From Lentinus brumalis (taxonomy: Eukaryota > Basidiomycota > Agaricomycetes > Polyporales > Polyporaceae), in the NCBI GenBank assembly GCA_001792895.1, contig MARA01000060.1:62001-126000 (forward strand): a stretch of 64,000 nt of DNA. The letters run 5' to 3'. Shown here in pieces: positions 23,982 through 34,946 of the stretch. The notes beneath the pieces are model-generated. The model had not been told where the DNA came from and ran no database searches. It saw only the letters and a list, made by a program, of their open reading frames with translations. The position numbers were made by a program, and so were the translations under genes. The first letter of the stretch is position 1; every line of letters starts with the position of its first letter.

Positions 23982-25669
23982 ATGATTCTGAACGAGGCTC
24001 TTCTTACGCTATACGCATACATATCGTGGGACTCTGTGCATTTCGAAGATCACAAACGCTGCTGTACCGACTGGGAATGGGAAACGGTACTGATAAGGGC
24101 TGTGCAATGCGAGTCCAGACGGCACTGATCACTGTTGCGTCCTAGGGCAAACATGGCTTCAAGTGGGACGATAGAGATCTCTCCAGTGACGATGCAATGT
24201 TGCAGGCGATGGTAACTATCATCAGTATTCGACTCGGACGGCGGCCTGTGGCCCTCATCCGCGACCCCGGGTTCCCACACCTGGACTTAGTAATCGCATC
24301 GGAACAAGCCATTGGACACACCCCGCGCGCCGACATCGAACGGTATCTTGGCCTGCTGGCCAAGCTGTCTTTGGACACAGACTCCCGAAGCGATGCGAGC
24401 AAAGTCGAATCAGAGCTGCTTCTTCACGCTTATCGCATGTGTCGTGAAGCGTTCAAGGGTAACTTGACGACAGACGCTAAATGGCTCGACCCTGCCCTGC
24501 CTCAGATATCGAAGGCCATAGAGGTGTATACTGCGGAAGCAAGGCGTAGGGTTGACGAGGACAACGAGGACGACGGTGAGGACAACGAGGCGGAAGAGGA
24601 CGAAGAGGCGAAAGAAGACGAGATCGACAACGAGGACGACGACGAGCTGGACGAGACAGCTGACGATGACACGAGCCGCAAGGGCGTGAGCCACGAGGTT
24701 GACATCCTCACGCGGGCCCAGAGTGCGATCAGTTCCCTGATAGCGTATCGCGACGCCGTCGACTCCGACGCGGAAGATGCCCTTGTTCCCCAGCTCCACC
24801 GGGATGTGACAGGATGTATCTCGAAATTGTACGACAAGAGAGACTTCAAAGTGATGAACAATGTCGTAGGTAAGTGCTGAACATGATCGCTGTCTGAATT
24901 GCAGTACTCACAATTAGAGCTCATAGATGGCGGTATTCGTGGGCAACTCGCTGGAGTCAGTTTCCTCAGCCGAGCTCTGAACGATTTGATACACGGTGCT
25001 AGGAAAAACAAGGGTCTCCGCGCGCTCTTGAACAGAGGCGTGCGCTGCCACTGGGTTCCTCCTACCCCGCCTAAAGCCGTATCCATCGTTTTGGACGCGC
25101 CATCTTTGAAAGAGTTACGCTCTAGCCTTCCTGCGCTGCAAGAAGCGGTGTTTGATAGGGCTATTCCCGACCTCGAGAGAAAACTCAAAGCTGGAGAGCG
25201 GTTTCCCCCGAACAGGCACATCACCCACAAGTCGATCACGGCGCCAGCCACCTTCGACGTCCAGGTCTCCGTTCATTGCGAGGTTGCTTTGATTTCCCAC
25301 CTCGCCAGTCGGAACATCCCCACGACACTGTACATCGCTTCTGCCCTACCAGCGTGTTATGCCTGCAACCTGCTCGTCGACACCTTGGAGGAGCTCGAAG
25401 GGTTCAAGACCTTCCAACTCGGGCCATACAACGGCGTCATTGATTGCGGATGGGAGTTCCCCAGCGCACTACCCCACGCAGACGACGTGCAGAAGACGAT
25501 GCTTCGGAAGCTCAACGATCAACTGAAGGAAATCATGGATCGGTACCAGAGAGCAATGAAACCTTATGTGAGCCGACTTCCGCCCCGGGCCATGTCCGCG
25601 TACTGACTAGCTACTTAGGTCGAAGATGAGTGGGGTAATCTCCATGTCCGTGAATTGTTTGAATTGTAG
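23982..25669 (+). CDS. Deaminase-fold protein 5, subfamily 1, with acidic insert
   Basis: Predicted zinc deaminase, 506 residues, four exons (23982-24086, 24146-24869, 24927-25567, 25619-25669). The start MILNEALLTLYAY matches the family. The N-terminal domain (LDLVIASEQ) is followed by an insert of about 45 residues made almost only of Asp and Glu (24550-24670). The frame then returns to the family sequence HEVDILTRAQSAISSLIAYR. The catalytic domain starts at residue 277, with His393-Cys-Glu395 and Cys420-x-x-Cys423 (ALPACYACNLL). The last exon reads VEDEWGNLHVRELFEL, the most complete form of this tail. Closest to protein 1 by eye across both domains and upstream DNA. Frames are intact. Confidence 0.83.
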
Positions 25670-26217
25670 AGCTCTGCGCGCGGTAGGAGGCCCTGAAACG
25701 AACTCTTCCTACCCCTCGCGGAGCCCCGTACGTCCGCGTGTGCGTTGATCGTAACCAGCACACTATACCGATTGATTTGATTCCTGGCATCTTTCGGGAC
25801 CTGTATGCACCTTCCTAGAGCTTCGTGAGCAATCCTTTTCCGGCGTTCCCACCAGTATGTGAGTCTTACATGCGGACGTACGGGATCTCGACCCTCGAAT
25901 TCAAACCCAGGCGCATAGGCGACATGAGCGTGGTCAACCTCATGGCACGGCGTCTCGCTCGAGACCGAGTCACGTACTTTTCGCTCTTGACTCTCACCGG
26001 GGCAGCACGGAGTCCTCGGCCGTATCACTTCTGCTTCGGGCCCAATTGACTGAGCTACCGCTGTCGAACAGTCGTCAATACTCTCGTCAATAATCGCAGC
26101 CATCCCCAACGTTCGAGGTATGATTATGGACGGACTGGGGACGGTATCGTAGCTAACCCTGAGCTGTCAATAGTCGAACTTGGGTTGATAGTTATACGAA
26201 ACCGCGAAGTCGCTCAA
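25670..26217. other. Intergenic between deaminase genes 5 and 6
   Basis: About 550 bases with no convincing exon. A splice-like pair (GTATGATTATGG near 26120 and CAATAG at 26173) would add a few residues before the chosen start of gene 6, but no upstream ATG in frame supports it. Confidence 0.4.
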
Positions 26218-27747
26218 ATGCAACCACGCGACTCGGAGGTCACGGTCGTACCCATGGAGCTGGAGGGCAATAGCCTCGATGCCGTCCTCGTAGCATTGCT
26301 TCCTCATGTCCCCAACAACAATGGAGATGCTCCCGCGATTTTGACAGGCATACCGCACCCCCGTCACGCCGTCGCCTCAATGAGAACGCTCCTCGATAAC
26401 TTAGCACGGCTTCTCCTTCTGATTCCCGGGTGCAGCTCGGTTTCTCTTGCGATGTCGGACGGGCAACTATGCGTATCAGCTACATCTTCCGATTGGGTCA
26501 GAATCCGCTCTCAGCTATCCGAGTGGATCCGCCACTTCAATCAGTCCGTAGACTACAAGTCGCAGGTCGTCGAGCTGCGGGATGCTCTTGGTTTCTCCAT
26601 CTACGGCGCCATATATGAGGAATGGGTGGTGCTGGCTAGGGAGGGTTGCGAAGAACTCATCGAGGGTCTAGAAAGGTTTTTTGCCAGGCAGAATCCCCCC
26701 GGCCCTTCGGGTGTCGATGCGTGGCTCGTCGAGCTGCACCAGGGACTATTGGCCGTTATCAAATCCTTACCAGAAGACAATAGGGCGCTCGGTGGTATGA
26801 ACAACTACCGAGCAATCTATGCCGCTGTGGAATCTCTTTGGAAGATGAGGAGGACCTACAGCGAGGAACAGGAGTACTTTCTCATGATACACTTCGGTGA
26901 GTTCGAGTACAGGCGCATAACAGTCAGTATCCTGACTCGTTTCGTTTAAGACACGCAATCAATGGTCTTGCTCAAGGACATCACCGTCGTCTTCGAGACG
27001 ATTCGCGCCTTGACAGACGACCGGACCGCCCGTCACCTCCCACAGGGCCTCGAGCTCTGCTGGGTCGATTTGCCAGCACCGTGCCGCTTCGAAGCCAATA
27101 TGGCCGAGGACCGCCTGTCGCTCCTTGACTCGCACCTGGACCGTCGCATCAATTGGCACCGAGCTATCAAGAGGATGCGTCGATACATTGCCCCAAAGGC
27201 CCAAAAAGCGTACAAATATTCGCTTGGTCTTCATCCCTCCTCCGGAGAATGCTATGTCGCCGAGGACGCAGTCCCTCATTGCGAGATAACTCTCGTGCAG
27301 TACATCCTGGACAAGAAGATGGATTCCGTGGACTACATCGCATGCGCGCCGACGCCGTGCTGGACTTGTCGAGCCTATACCCAAGTTGTGTTCGCGGTGC
27401 ATAGTCGTCCTATCACCCTCGGCAACTACAGTGCCCAAGCCCGAGTCGAACTCCCCTGGGTCTGCCCCCCAGGAGTCAGCACGGAGGCCAAGCAGAAACT
27501 GTACGACTACTGTCTGTGGGTCCTTGAACAAGCTGTAGGTGCGGTCTATGTCCAAGAGGAGGAAGAGGAAGTGGTACTGCCCGAACCCATTGTCACCGAT
27601 GCCGAGGCCGCGGAGCACATCAGGAATTATACCGTCGATAGGGTGGAGGGCTCCGAAGAGACCGAGGACATCGAGGACACCGAGGACACCGAGGACACCT
27701 CTGAAGATGAGGAGGATTCCGACGATAGCTTCGATATCTACGAGTAG
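26218..27747 (+). CDS. Deaminase-fold protein 6, divergent singleton with canonical PCxxC
   Basis: Predicted zinc deaminase, 491 residues, two exons (26218-26896 and 26951-27747). The 54-bp phase-1 intron ends in the less common AAG acceptor and sits at the conserved domain junction. The first in-frame ATG gives MQPRDSEVTVVPM. The helix SLDAVLVALLPHV parallels LLALYAY and LALYPH of the paralogues. The catalytic domain starts at residue 227. It contains His336-Cys-Glu338 and Pro-Cys363-x-x-Cys366 (APTPCWTCRAY), the best match in the array to the general deaminase consensus. LPWVCPP downstream is shared with subfamily 2. The C-terminus is an acidic tail with repeated EDTEDTED and ends SDDSFDIYE. 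No lesions are seen. Confidence 0.8.
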
Positions 27748-28007
27748 ACGAAGGACAGAGGCCACGGAAACCTCCCGTTCTACTTGTCGCGAGTTTCAGT
27801 TGTAGGATATGATTTATAGCGAGGAGAAGGTGGTTTCAACGATCGAACATTCAGTTATCGTCAATTTAGCCGGGGCGACCCACGTACCGATACGCTGCAT
27901 GCATTTAAAGACCTCATCCAAAAGCGGCTGAGCCCCCGGGTACACGCAGAGGCTCTTGGTATGAAACTATCGCGTCCGAGGATTTTGAGCCTGCGAACGA
28001 GCCAGTA

Positions 28008-28030
28008 CCCGCCCTAAACTCACAGGCGCC
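28008..28030 (+). promoter_or_regulatory. GCCCTAAA motif upstream of deaminase gene 7
   Basis: CCCGCCCTAAAC, then TCACAGGCGCC, 293 bp before the chosen ATG at 28301. This copy is upstream of a divergent paralogue, so the motif is not confined to subfamily 1. Confidence 0.45.
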
Positions 28031-28300
28031 CTCACCTTGCGTGTCCGAAGTGCTTGCTCTCGAAGGATGCCTCCACTTGCTCTGTACTACCTCGTATGTG
28101 TAGACATTGACATCGAACACAACCTTGAGAGAAGATAACAGACAGAAGAGGCACAGACGAAGGTAAGCAGGCACACCACGGCTCGGAGAATGGGTGTTCC
28201 GGACTCCGTGTGCTGCCTGTGCACCGCTCCTGGCTGTCGCGGTTATATCAAACTAATGACTCTTCGACTACGGTCTTTGCTACTAGTAACTCCTCGTGCA

Positions 28301-29960
28301 ATGAATGAACGGGCAAACATTTCGGAAAGGTGTCCAGACAACGAGCTCTCCCAGCTCGTCCTCGCGGTGAAGGGGATCACAAGAGCGCACGACGCCCTTC
28401 CGACCAACTATTACCGTCCCTTCCCCCGGCGTGAAGCAATGATGCTGGACGCCATTGCCAAGATATGCGCCCATCATCCTGGATGCGATCGCGCGGTCGT
28501 AGCATTGGACAAGGCGCAGTACCAGATCACGCTGTACATCGCGACGGAGCCTCCTCCGAGCACAAGTCTGTATGAAGACATCGAGTGGCTGCTGGAGAAC
28601 CCCGATGACGAGCACGGTAACGGCGCCCAGGATGTGTATACCTTCATCTCCCGCGCTTACACCTTCGTCGACTGCAAACTGGATATCCTATCGAAGACGC
28701 TACTCGACTGCCAGAACTTCTTCCGTGCTCTTGAGGAGCATGATCATGACGATAGCACTGCAGCGTCTTCAGATGGAGATTCCTCAGACAAGGAGTCCTC
28801 AGCCGAGGAGTCCTCAGACGAAGATTCCGCAGACGAAGATTCCGCAGACGAAACTTCCTCAGGCAACGAGGCTGCACATGGCCCCGAAGGAAACTCCCCT
28901 CAGGAAACCAGCCGTGAGTGTTCCGTTGCCGAGGAGCTTCGCAATCGCATCATGGACCTCCTCTCTTGCCTGTCCGGTATATATCCGGACGAGGTTGACG
29001 GAACGGAAGAGACCGGAGGAACGGACGAGGTCTACGAGACGGACGAGATCTACGAGACTGACGAGATCTACGAGACGGATGAGGTCTCTGAAACGGACGA
29101 GGTCTACGAAACAGACGAGGTCTACCACACGGACGAGGTTGACTTCGGGAATGTTCATCGTGCATGCTTGGCGGTACTCAAGCATATCAACCTCGCGAAT
29201 CAGCAGTGCAAGTTGTGGTCTATCTGCGGTATGTACCATCCACGCTCGTCTCAGTGATACATACTCACCGCTCAATCACACAGATATACCGGAGATCCTT
29301 ACGGACATTTGCTCGTTCGCCGAGTGCGTGCAGATGGTCGCTAGAGGACGCGCCCGACTGGTGCAACACTCATGGACGATTGTTTGGGCCGCCCAGGAGA
29401 CGCTGCCCTGCGCAGTGGCTCTCGACGAGTCATCTCTGAAGGCGTGGCTACCTGAGTTCGATCTCGAAGCCAAGCAGGGGAACCGAGACGCTGTCGACTC
29501 CATCTTCGAGCAGATCCATGACCCTCATACCAAGTCACCCCAGAACCCCAATTACGCGCACGCCGAGGGAGCTCTCCTCCGGTGTCTGCTTGATGGCGGA
29601 GCTCCCGTAGACTTATACCTTGGCACATCCGACGACACTTGCTATGCATGTTACGAGTACCTGGACGCCGTGAACTCAACCCACGGGACGTCCTTCAGGG
29701 TACGGGCGTGCTCAGGATGCGTGCATCCCACGGCCTTTCCAGAGATGGACGAGGAGGTGGCGAAGGTGCTCCGGAAGAGCCTCATGGAGACATTGGTGAC
29801 AAATTTCGCTGAGAAGGCACGCAACTACTCGCTTAATGGGAGGGGCCATGACATGTACGCCCGTACGCTCAAGACAGATCCTGAGTTCGCCAAATTCGTA
29901 GGCACGTTATTGATCATTCGTATTGACCCGATGCTCTCTCTAACATGTGCTGTTCTGTAG
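28301..29960 (+). CDS. Deaminase-fold protein 7, divergent, HAE active site and two acidic repeats
   Basis: Predicted zinc deaminase-like protein, about 534 residues, two exons (28301-29228, 29284-29960). The phase-1 intron is at the conserved position. The start MNERANISERC was chosen because NELSQLVLAVKGI then aligns with the N-terminal helix of the paralogues; an in-frame ATG at 28190 is possible. The N-terminal domain (ITLYIATEPPPSTSLYEDIEWLL) is interrupted by a Ser/Asp/Glu block (about 28752-28870) and an 18-bp minisatellite encoding TDEVYE-like repeats (29021-29140). The catalytic domain has His402-Ala-Glu404 and Cys429-x-x-Cys432 (DDTCYACYEY), so all four functional residues remain, although HCE has become HAE. 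The exact 3' end is uncertain: a splice at about 29904 to 29961 would change the last 19 residues. Confidence 0.75.
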
Positions 29961-31708
29961 AGGAAGAGGCGAGGAAGAGGAAGGCTGGCGTGCGATGAGC
30001 CGGGGATCCATTGGGCTTGCACGCACGACGATTGATTTTCCCGGATATGCAGAAGTCGGGCACATATCTTTCCGAACAGACATGACAACCCGGGCTCGAT
30101 ACAACCGATCAGCCATCGTGTCGAGCCCCTCATGAACGAAGGAGGAGATTTTATGATTTTGCTGCTGACGGCGGGTTTACAGAGCGCATAAAACACCCTG
30201 CTGCCCGGCAGGTAAGTATTGTTACGTTGTGACCCCTGCACGAGTACAGTCATTACTCCGTTGCCATCAGGTGCTTGCAGACGGACATCAGGCACGGCCG
30301 TCTAGCAGAGACGTGAGCTTCGATGGCACCCGGGACCTCGCTGGCAGCTCAAGCCTCTATTGCGCCGAAGGTTCACGGCGAGCGGACGTCGCTCCTGAGG
30401 AGTCTGTACCGTCAAGGTGCTCGGCTCTCCGCGAGACGGATAGTACGCATCTTACACGGCAAACTCCAACACCATTGCACCGGAATTGTTGGACATGATA
30501 CGACGAGAAGATGCCCATCCTCCACCATTCCGATGGATCTGTACAGTCAGCGTGCTCAGCGCCTGGCGAGATAGATAGGAACGGACGAACATCCACTCTC
30601 CAGACCCATGTCGAAAACAGCATTCGTCTACGCCAGCGCGACATAACGAGTTCGCGTGCACACGGCGGCCGACGAGAGCGGATGAGGTGTCCGATATGTA
30701 GTGACCTGATGTCCGCCAATGTCATGCAGATGGCTGACTGACACGAGTTTCCCAGATGCTTCGGACTCTGTTGAGCTCTACTAAAACCGCGCACGACTCT
30801 AATGAAGTCACGACCTCCGCTTTGAGTGCAGTTTAAGGGCAGCCACGCAAGCCGCACTCTCAGGGTGGCATGCAGTGAATAACCCGCAGTACACGAGGGC
30901 ACGCATTGCAAGACAGGCGTCGAGAAGCAGCGGACCTGGCAGAGTGTCAGCTCAAGACTGGCGCGATGCCAGTTCCGGCCTTGGTTGGCTGAACGAGCGT
31001 ACTCTCTGGATACCAGGCACGCATCTGCTGAGGCACATATCTGGAGCACTCACCAAGTCAACTGGAAGATTGCGCGGTCATCGGTCAAGCCCTGAGCGAT
31101 GAGTATGCGCAAGCTCGACGACGGCGGCCGCCCTCCGTCCTCGTGGGGTGCACAACTGCCACTCCAGGATTTATCGAGATTGACGAAGGCGAGTACGCTT
31201 TTGCGGCGCTCGTAGGGTGACCAACATTGTTGACTCGTAGTTTTCTTGAGGACGGCGCAGGATCAAACGTGCACACGAAGAGCTTCAAAGAAGACCGAAT
31301 CATGGAACAACGCGATTAGGATCATGTAGTGTACGTACATCGTCCCCGAACTCGTTCGCAGCTGCACAGACCGACAGAGGTTATTTACGCTAAGACAGGT
31401 CCATGTCTGCATCAGAGTCGCCCAGATATAACACACCAGCCAGGGAATTCACCGCTTATGTGCTCAACATGTTTCTCCGTATCGGCTCCGAATGTATACG
31501 CCAGATGTTGTTGACTAAGTAGCTCATGTTGGCCCGAACGCTAGCACTAGTACAGAGTGCGGAATTGATAAATCAGAAGTTGCCGAGAGTGATATTTTTG
31601 CAGCAGTACGTGTAGACTTTCAGACCACAGAAAAGAGCAAGACAGAATTCGGCGGGGAATGGAGAACGAAAATGAGGAGGAGTTCCGAGTCGACGCGGCG
31701 CGTTCGAA
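29961..31708 (+). repeat. Module Q, copy 3
   Basis: Collinear with 3300-5318. Landmarks are CATGACAACCCGGGCTC, GCTGACGGCGGGTTTACAGAGCGC, GGCGAGATAGATAGGAAC, AGCACTCACCAAGT, AGTATGCGCAAGCTCGACGACG, GGCGCTCGTAGGGTGACC and GAGGAGGAGTTCCGAG at the right end. Frames are broken independently in the two copies, so selection on a protein is not evident. Confidence 0.6.
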
Positions 31709-31730
31709 CCTGCCCTAAATTCCTAGCGCC
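31709..31730 (+). promoter_or_regulatory. GCCCTAAA motif upstream of deaminase gene 8
   Basis: CCTGCCCTAAAT, then TCCTAGCGCC, 331 bp before the ATG at 32040. The purine-rich stretch and GCGCG just upstream are also present at 5280-5318 and 23690-23744. Confidence 0.45.
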
Positions 31731-32039
31731 ACTGAGCATTCCAGACTTGCAAGTACGAGTCAGTGTTCGTTGTATCATATGTTATTTCGTTGGCGTACCG
31801 GTCCGTAAACAATACTTGTGTGCATTCTCACAGAACATGCCCCCGCATGACCCAGAGAAGAAGAGGGGCGCCATGCGCGGCCCGCGGGAACTCGTAGAGC
31901 GCCGGACCAAGCCCTCGTATCTCGGACGGCATCACTCATTCTCAAGGTCCTCGTGGAGAACGCCTACTGCACATGTCAGGTGCTCCTCCAGTGTCGAAAG
32001 GTAGCGAGACTCAACTTGTTCTTGGCTTACGTCCACAGT

Positions 32040-33789
32040 ATGTCGCCACCTTCCATGCCAACGAGCACCGAGGCTTCCCAACCACGGACCCTCGTGAATC
32101 AAGTACTGCTGGCATTCTACGCTCATCTCGTCGCGAGCAATTTCGTTTGGTATGGAGAGCACAAAGGCTGCTGTGATGGTGTGAAGATGGTACGAATCAA
32201 TCTCTCAAGATAGTACAGAGTCGATGTCTGACTGACCACTGTGGCGGAATTCAGGACCATTTCGGCTTGAGATGTGTCGACGATAATCGCTCCCCGGACG
32301 ATTTGCTGTTGGACTCGGTGTTGATCATCGTCAGCCTTACACTTGGACGCCGACCGGTCGCCATCGTACGCGACCCTCAGTCGACGCACCTCGAGCTTCT
32401 GATCGCCTCGAAGGAGGCGGTCTCACCGACGCAGCGTTCCGATATCGAGCGCTGTTTCACCCTTCTCGCCCAGATTTTCCCAGTGGACGGTCCTTCCGGC
32501 AATGCTCGTGACGGGAAAGCGGAACTGCTAACTCACGCTTATGGCATCTGTTCCAGCGAGGTGGTCAAGATCGTGAGCGCGCTCGCTGCAGGTCTCCAGA
32601 GGGCATTGCCTCAGATCGACGAAGATATAGAATATTACACTACAGCGACAGATGAGGACATAAATGACCCAGACGAAGAGCAGGAAGAGGACTCAGACGA
32701 AGAGCAGGAAGAGGACTCGGACGAAGAGCAGGAAGAGGACCTAGAAGAGGTCATCAAGATTCTTACGAAGTCCCACCGTGCGATCACCTCAGTCCTAGCA
32801 TATGGCACCGCAGTCGACAACGACACCAGGACGGCCCTCGTACCACAGCTTCACGCGCAACTGACGGAAGTCCTCCCGATTCTCGACAGTGCTCGGCTGA
32901 CTGAGGTTCTGGACAGGGCCATACGTGCGTACTGCGGATAACCACCGTCCCGAGCTCATTACTGAAGCGCTGTTTCCCAGTTGGTGGGATCTCTCTAAGT
33001 CTAAGCCGCGTCAGCGTGCTGAGTCGCGGTCTGGATAATTTGATGGAGGGCGCGAGGACCCGCAAGGATCTCCGCGCCCTCCTGGCCAGGGGAGTCCGCT
33101 GCCAGTGGATCGACCCTGCCCCGGTGGAAGCACTCTCCATCACTCTTGACGAGTCGTCATACAAGGAGCTGCGCTCTCTTTGCCCCTCCCTCAACGACGT
33201 GCCGTTGCAAGAGCTAGTCGACCGCATCGTCACTAAGCTCGGAGCTGACGAGGCATACTATCCCGGCACGAAGATCGTTCACGACGACTCGAATAACCTC
33301 GTCACCATCGAAGTCCAGGCTGCAACTCATTGCGAGGCTACCTTGATCTCGGTTTCAGCCGATCGGGGCATGGAGTCCACGTCGTACATCGCCTGCGCTC
33401 CATCCACCTGTTACGCGTGCCACCTCCTTGTCGATGCCATGAACGAAGTGACAGGGAGCAAACGCTTCCAACTCGGGGTTACGGCGGCGTCGTCGACTGT
33501 GCCTGGAAGTTCCCCAGCCACCCCAAGCCTATGACGTGGAGAGGATTGAGAGTATCATGGTCAAGAAAAGTGACAGTGCTTTGAGCGAGACCATACAGAA
33601 GTATAGGCGAAACGCAGAACCTGTGAGCATGCCATCCCACTTGTCCTCTCTGGTGACTTACTGACCATGAACTCGCTTGCCCTTAGCGCCCTAAGCCTTT
33701 ATACTCCGTAACACTTCCAGAGGTGGTGCAGAAGGACTGGGAAGAGGTCAGGAGAGAGGTGGCGCAGAAGGGCTGGAAACGCCGTTGAG
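32040..33789 (+). pseudogene. Subfamily-1 deaminase with two single-base deletions after the active site
   Basis: Four exons are recognisable (32040-32189, 32255-32924, 32981-33622, 33687-33789). Exon 1 contains NQVLLAFYAH and GEHKGCCDG. The N-terminal domain has LELLIASKEAVSPTQ and a 24-bp minisatellite encoding DEEQEEDS repeats (32672-32743). His390-Cys-Glu392 and Cys417-x-x-Cys420 (APSTCYACHLL) are intact. After FQLG, at about 33479, the frame moves by one base to GYGGVVDCAWKFPSHPKP. Near 33528 it moves again to YDVERIESIMVKKSD and the terminal exon (VVQKDWEEVRRE). Exon 3 is 642 bp, while in genes 1, 2, 4 and 5 it is 641, 638, 644 and 641; two lost bases account for the different phase. 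It could be a recent pseudogene or an assembly error. If read as it stands, the protein ends early after the zinc motif. Confidence 0.68.
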
Positions 33790-34922
33790 TCCTCAGAATA
33801 TTTGCGGAGAAGTGATCCCTTTTGATTCGTGAACGCGTGCGACGAAGATATGTCATGATATTCCTCCGATAGTCATTCGTGAAGCGAGAAGTTACATGAG
33901 GTATCGCTCTGTTGCCAGTTCGACACCCGAAGATAGCGTACGCGATCCCCGCCTCCGAGCACCTCGAACGTTCCGCCACACTCCACCATCGTATACTGCG
34001 GATACAAACCCCAACGAGGAACTCAGGGACCCACTGCATGGTCGTAACACTGGCCGGTCTATGACCGTAGAAGAAAAGGCTCGTACCCGCGACGGACGTG
34101 CCGGGGGTCCTGCACCTCGTCGAACACTACCGAAACGTCGCCTAGAGCATGACGACTTGTTTATCTGGGGACGCTGCGGCGCAACACTTTTAGCTTCCGA
34201 GACAGTCGCCAAGCAGTATGAGGGCGCGCAGTGGAAAGTCCACCAGGGTACTGGGCGGACGGCAGACTCCCACCCCGGCGCACATGCAAGTGCCGACGAC
34301 GACGACGGGCCTCGCGCCGCCTTCCCTGACGGAAACATCGCGCCTTTTTCAATATGCCCGCTGCGTCATGAGTACTCCGGACCTAAGGACAGAGGTCACA
34401 GACGAACCCCGACGGTTATCTGAGGTCGTTTCTCACGGCTCGTCTGCGAGGGTCGACTCACATTCCCAGCGAATGCTGCCAGCAGTCCAACCCGGGTGCA
34501 GCGGGCAACGCCGCGCCAGAATGCAGACCCGCCTTCCAAACCCCCGAGCACATGTCTTCACAGTGTATCTCGCAGACAGTAATACTCACCTCCGACTGGA
34601 CTTCGCAGTATCCATCACCGAACCCTCACAAAAAAGCAAAGCTCTGTGGAGCCAGCTGTGTTCATGGAAGTTGCGACCTTGATCCCCAGCCTTGCTAGTA
34701 CACGATAATTGATGCCGGAACGCGTAGAGTTCGTCGTAGCAGAGCTTCTTGGGGCCTGAGGGCAAGGGTCAAGACAAGGCGCGTCACTGAGTTGCCGGCC
34801 ACAAGTCGGAGCCCATGAAGAGGGAGTAAGGAGAGTAGTCCAAAGAGATATAAGTCGGAGACCATGGGATGGAGGAAGATGAACAACTCAAAGGAGCGGC
34901 GGGGACGCTGATGCGCCGCGAG
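33790..34922. other. Gene-poor stretch with one uncharacterised frame
   Basis: A plus-strand frame (33896-34423) could encode about 175 residues rich in Arg, Pro and Asp. It has no recognisable domain, no homologue elsewhere in the window and overlaps other frames of similar length, so I do not call it a gene. Confidence 0.4.
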
Positions 34923-34946
34923 CCCGCCCTAAACCTTTATAGGCGC
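34923..34946 (+). promoter_or_regulatory. GCCCTAAA motif, seventh copy
   Basis: CCCGCCCTAAAC followed by CTTTATAGGCGCC. Preceded by AGGAAGATGAACAACTC and GCGCCGCGAG, as at other copies. No intact deaminase follows; it may mark a unit whose coding part is lost. Confidence 0.45.

Noticed and set aside
25615..26109. Minus-strand frame upstream of deaminase gene 6
   Set aside because: No recognisable features, overlaps the last exon of gene 5 antisense, and no splice partners.
28572..29283. Long Arg/Thr-rich frame opposite in phase to deaminase gene 7
   Set aside because: It is the out-of-frame reading of exon 1 (acidic repeats read in another phase give RSPQTRSPQ-like repeats). Only the part after 29284 is real, reached by splicing.
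33896..34423. Possible protein of about 175 residues
   Set aside because: Arg/Pro-rich composition, no domain, no paralogue, and competing frames on both strands.
416..34946. Interstitial telomeric repeats, because the motif contains CCCTAA
   Set aside because: Only single units occur, never tandem arrays, and the conserved flanks (CCCG before, AGCGC after) go beyond a telomere unit.
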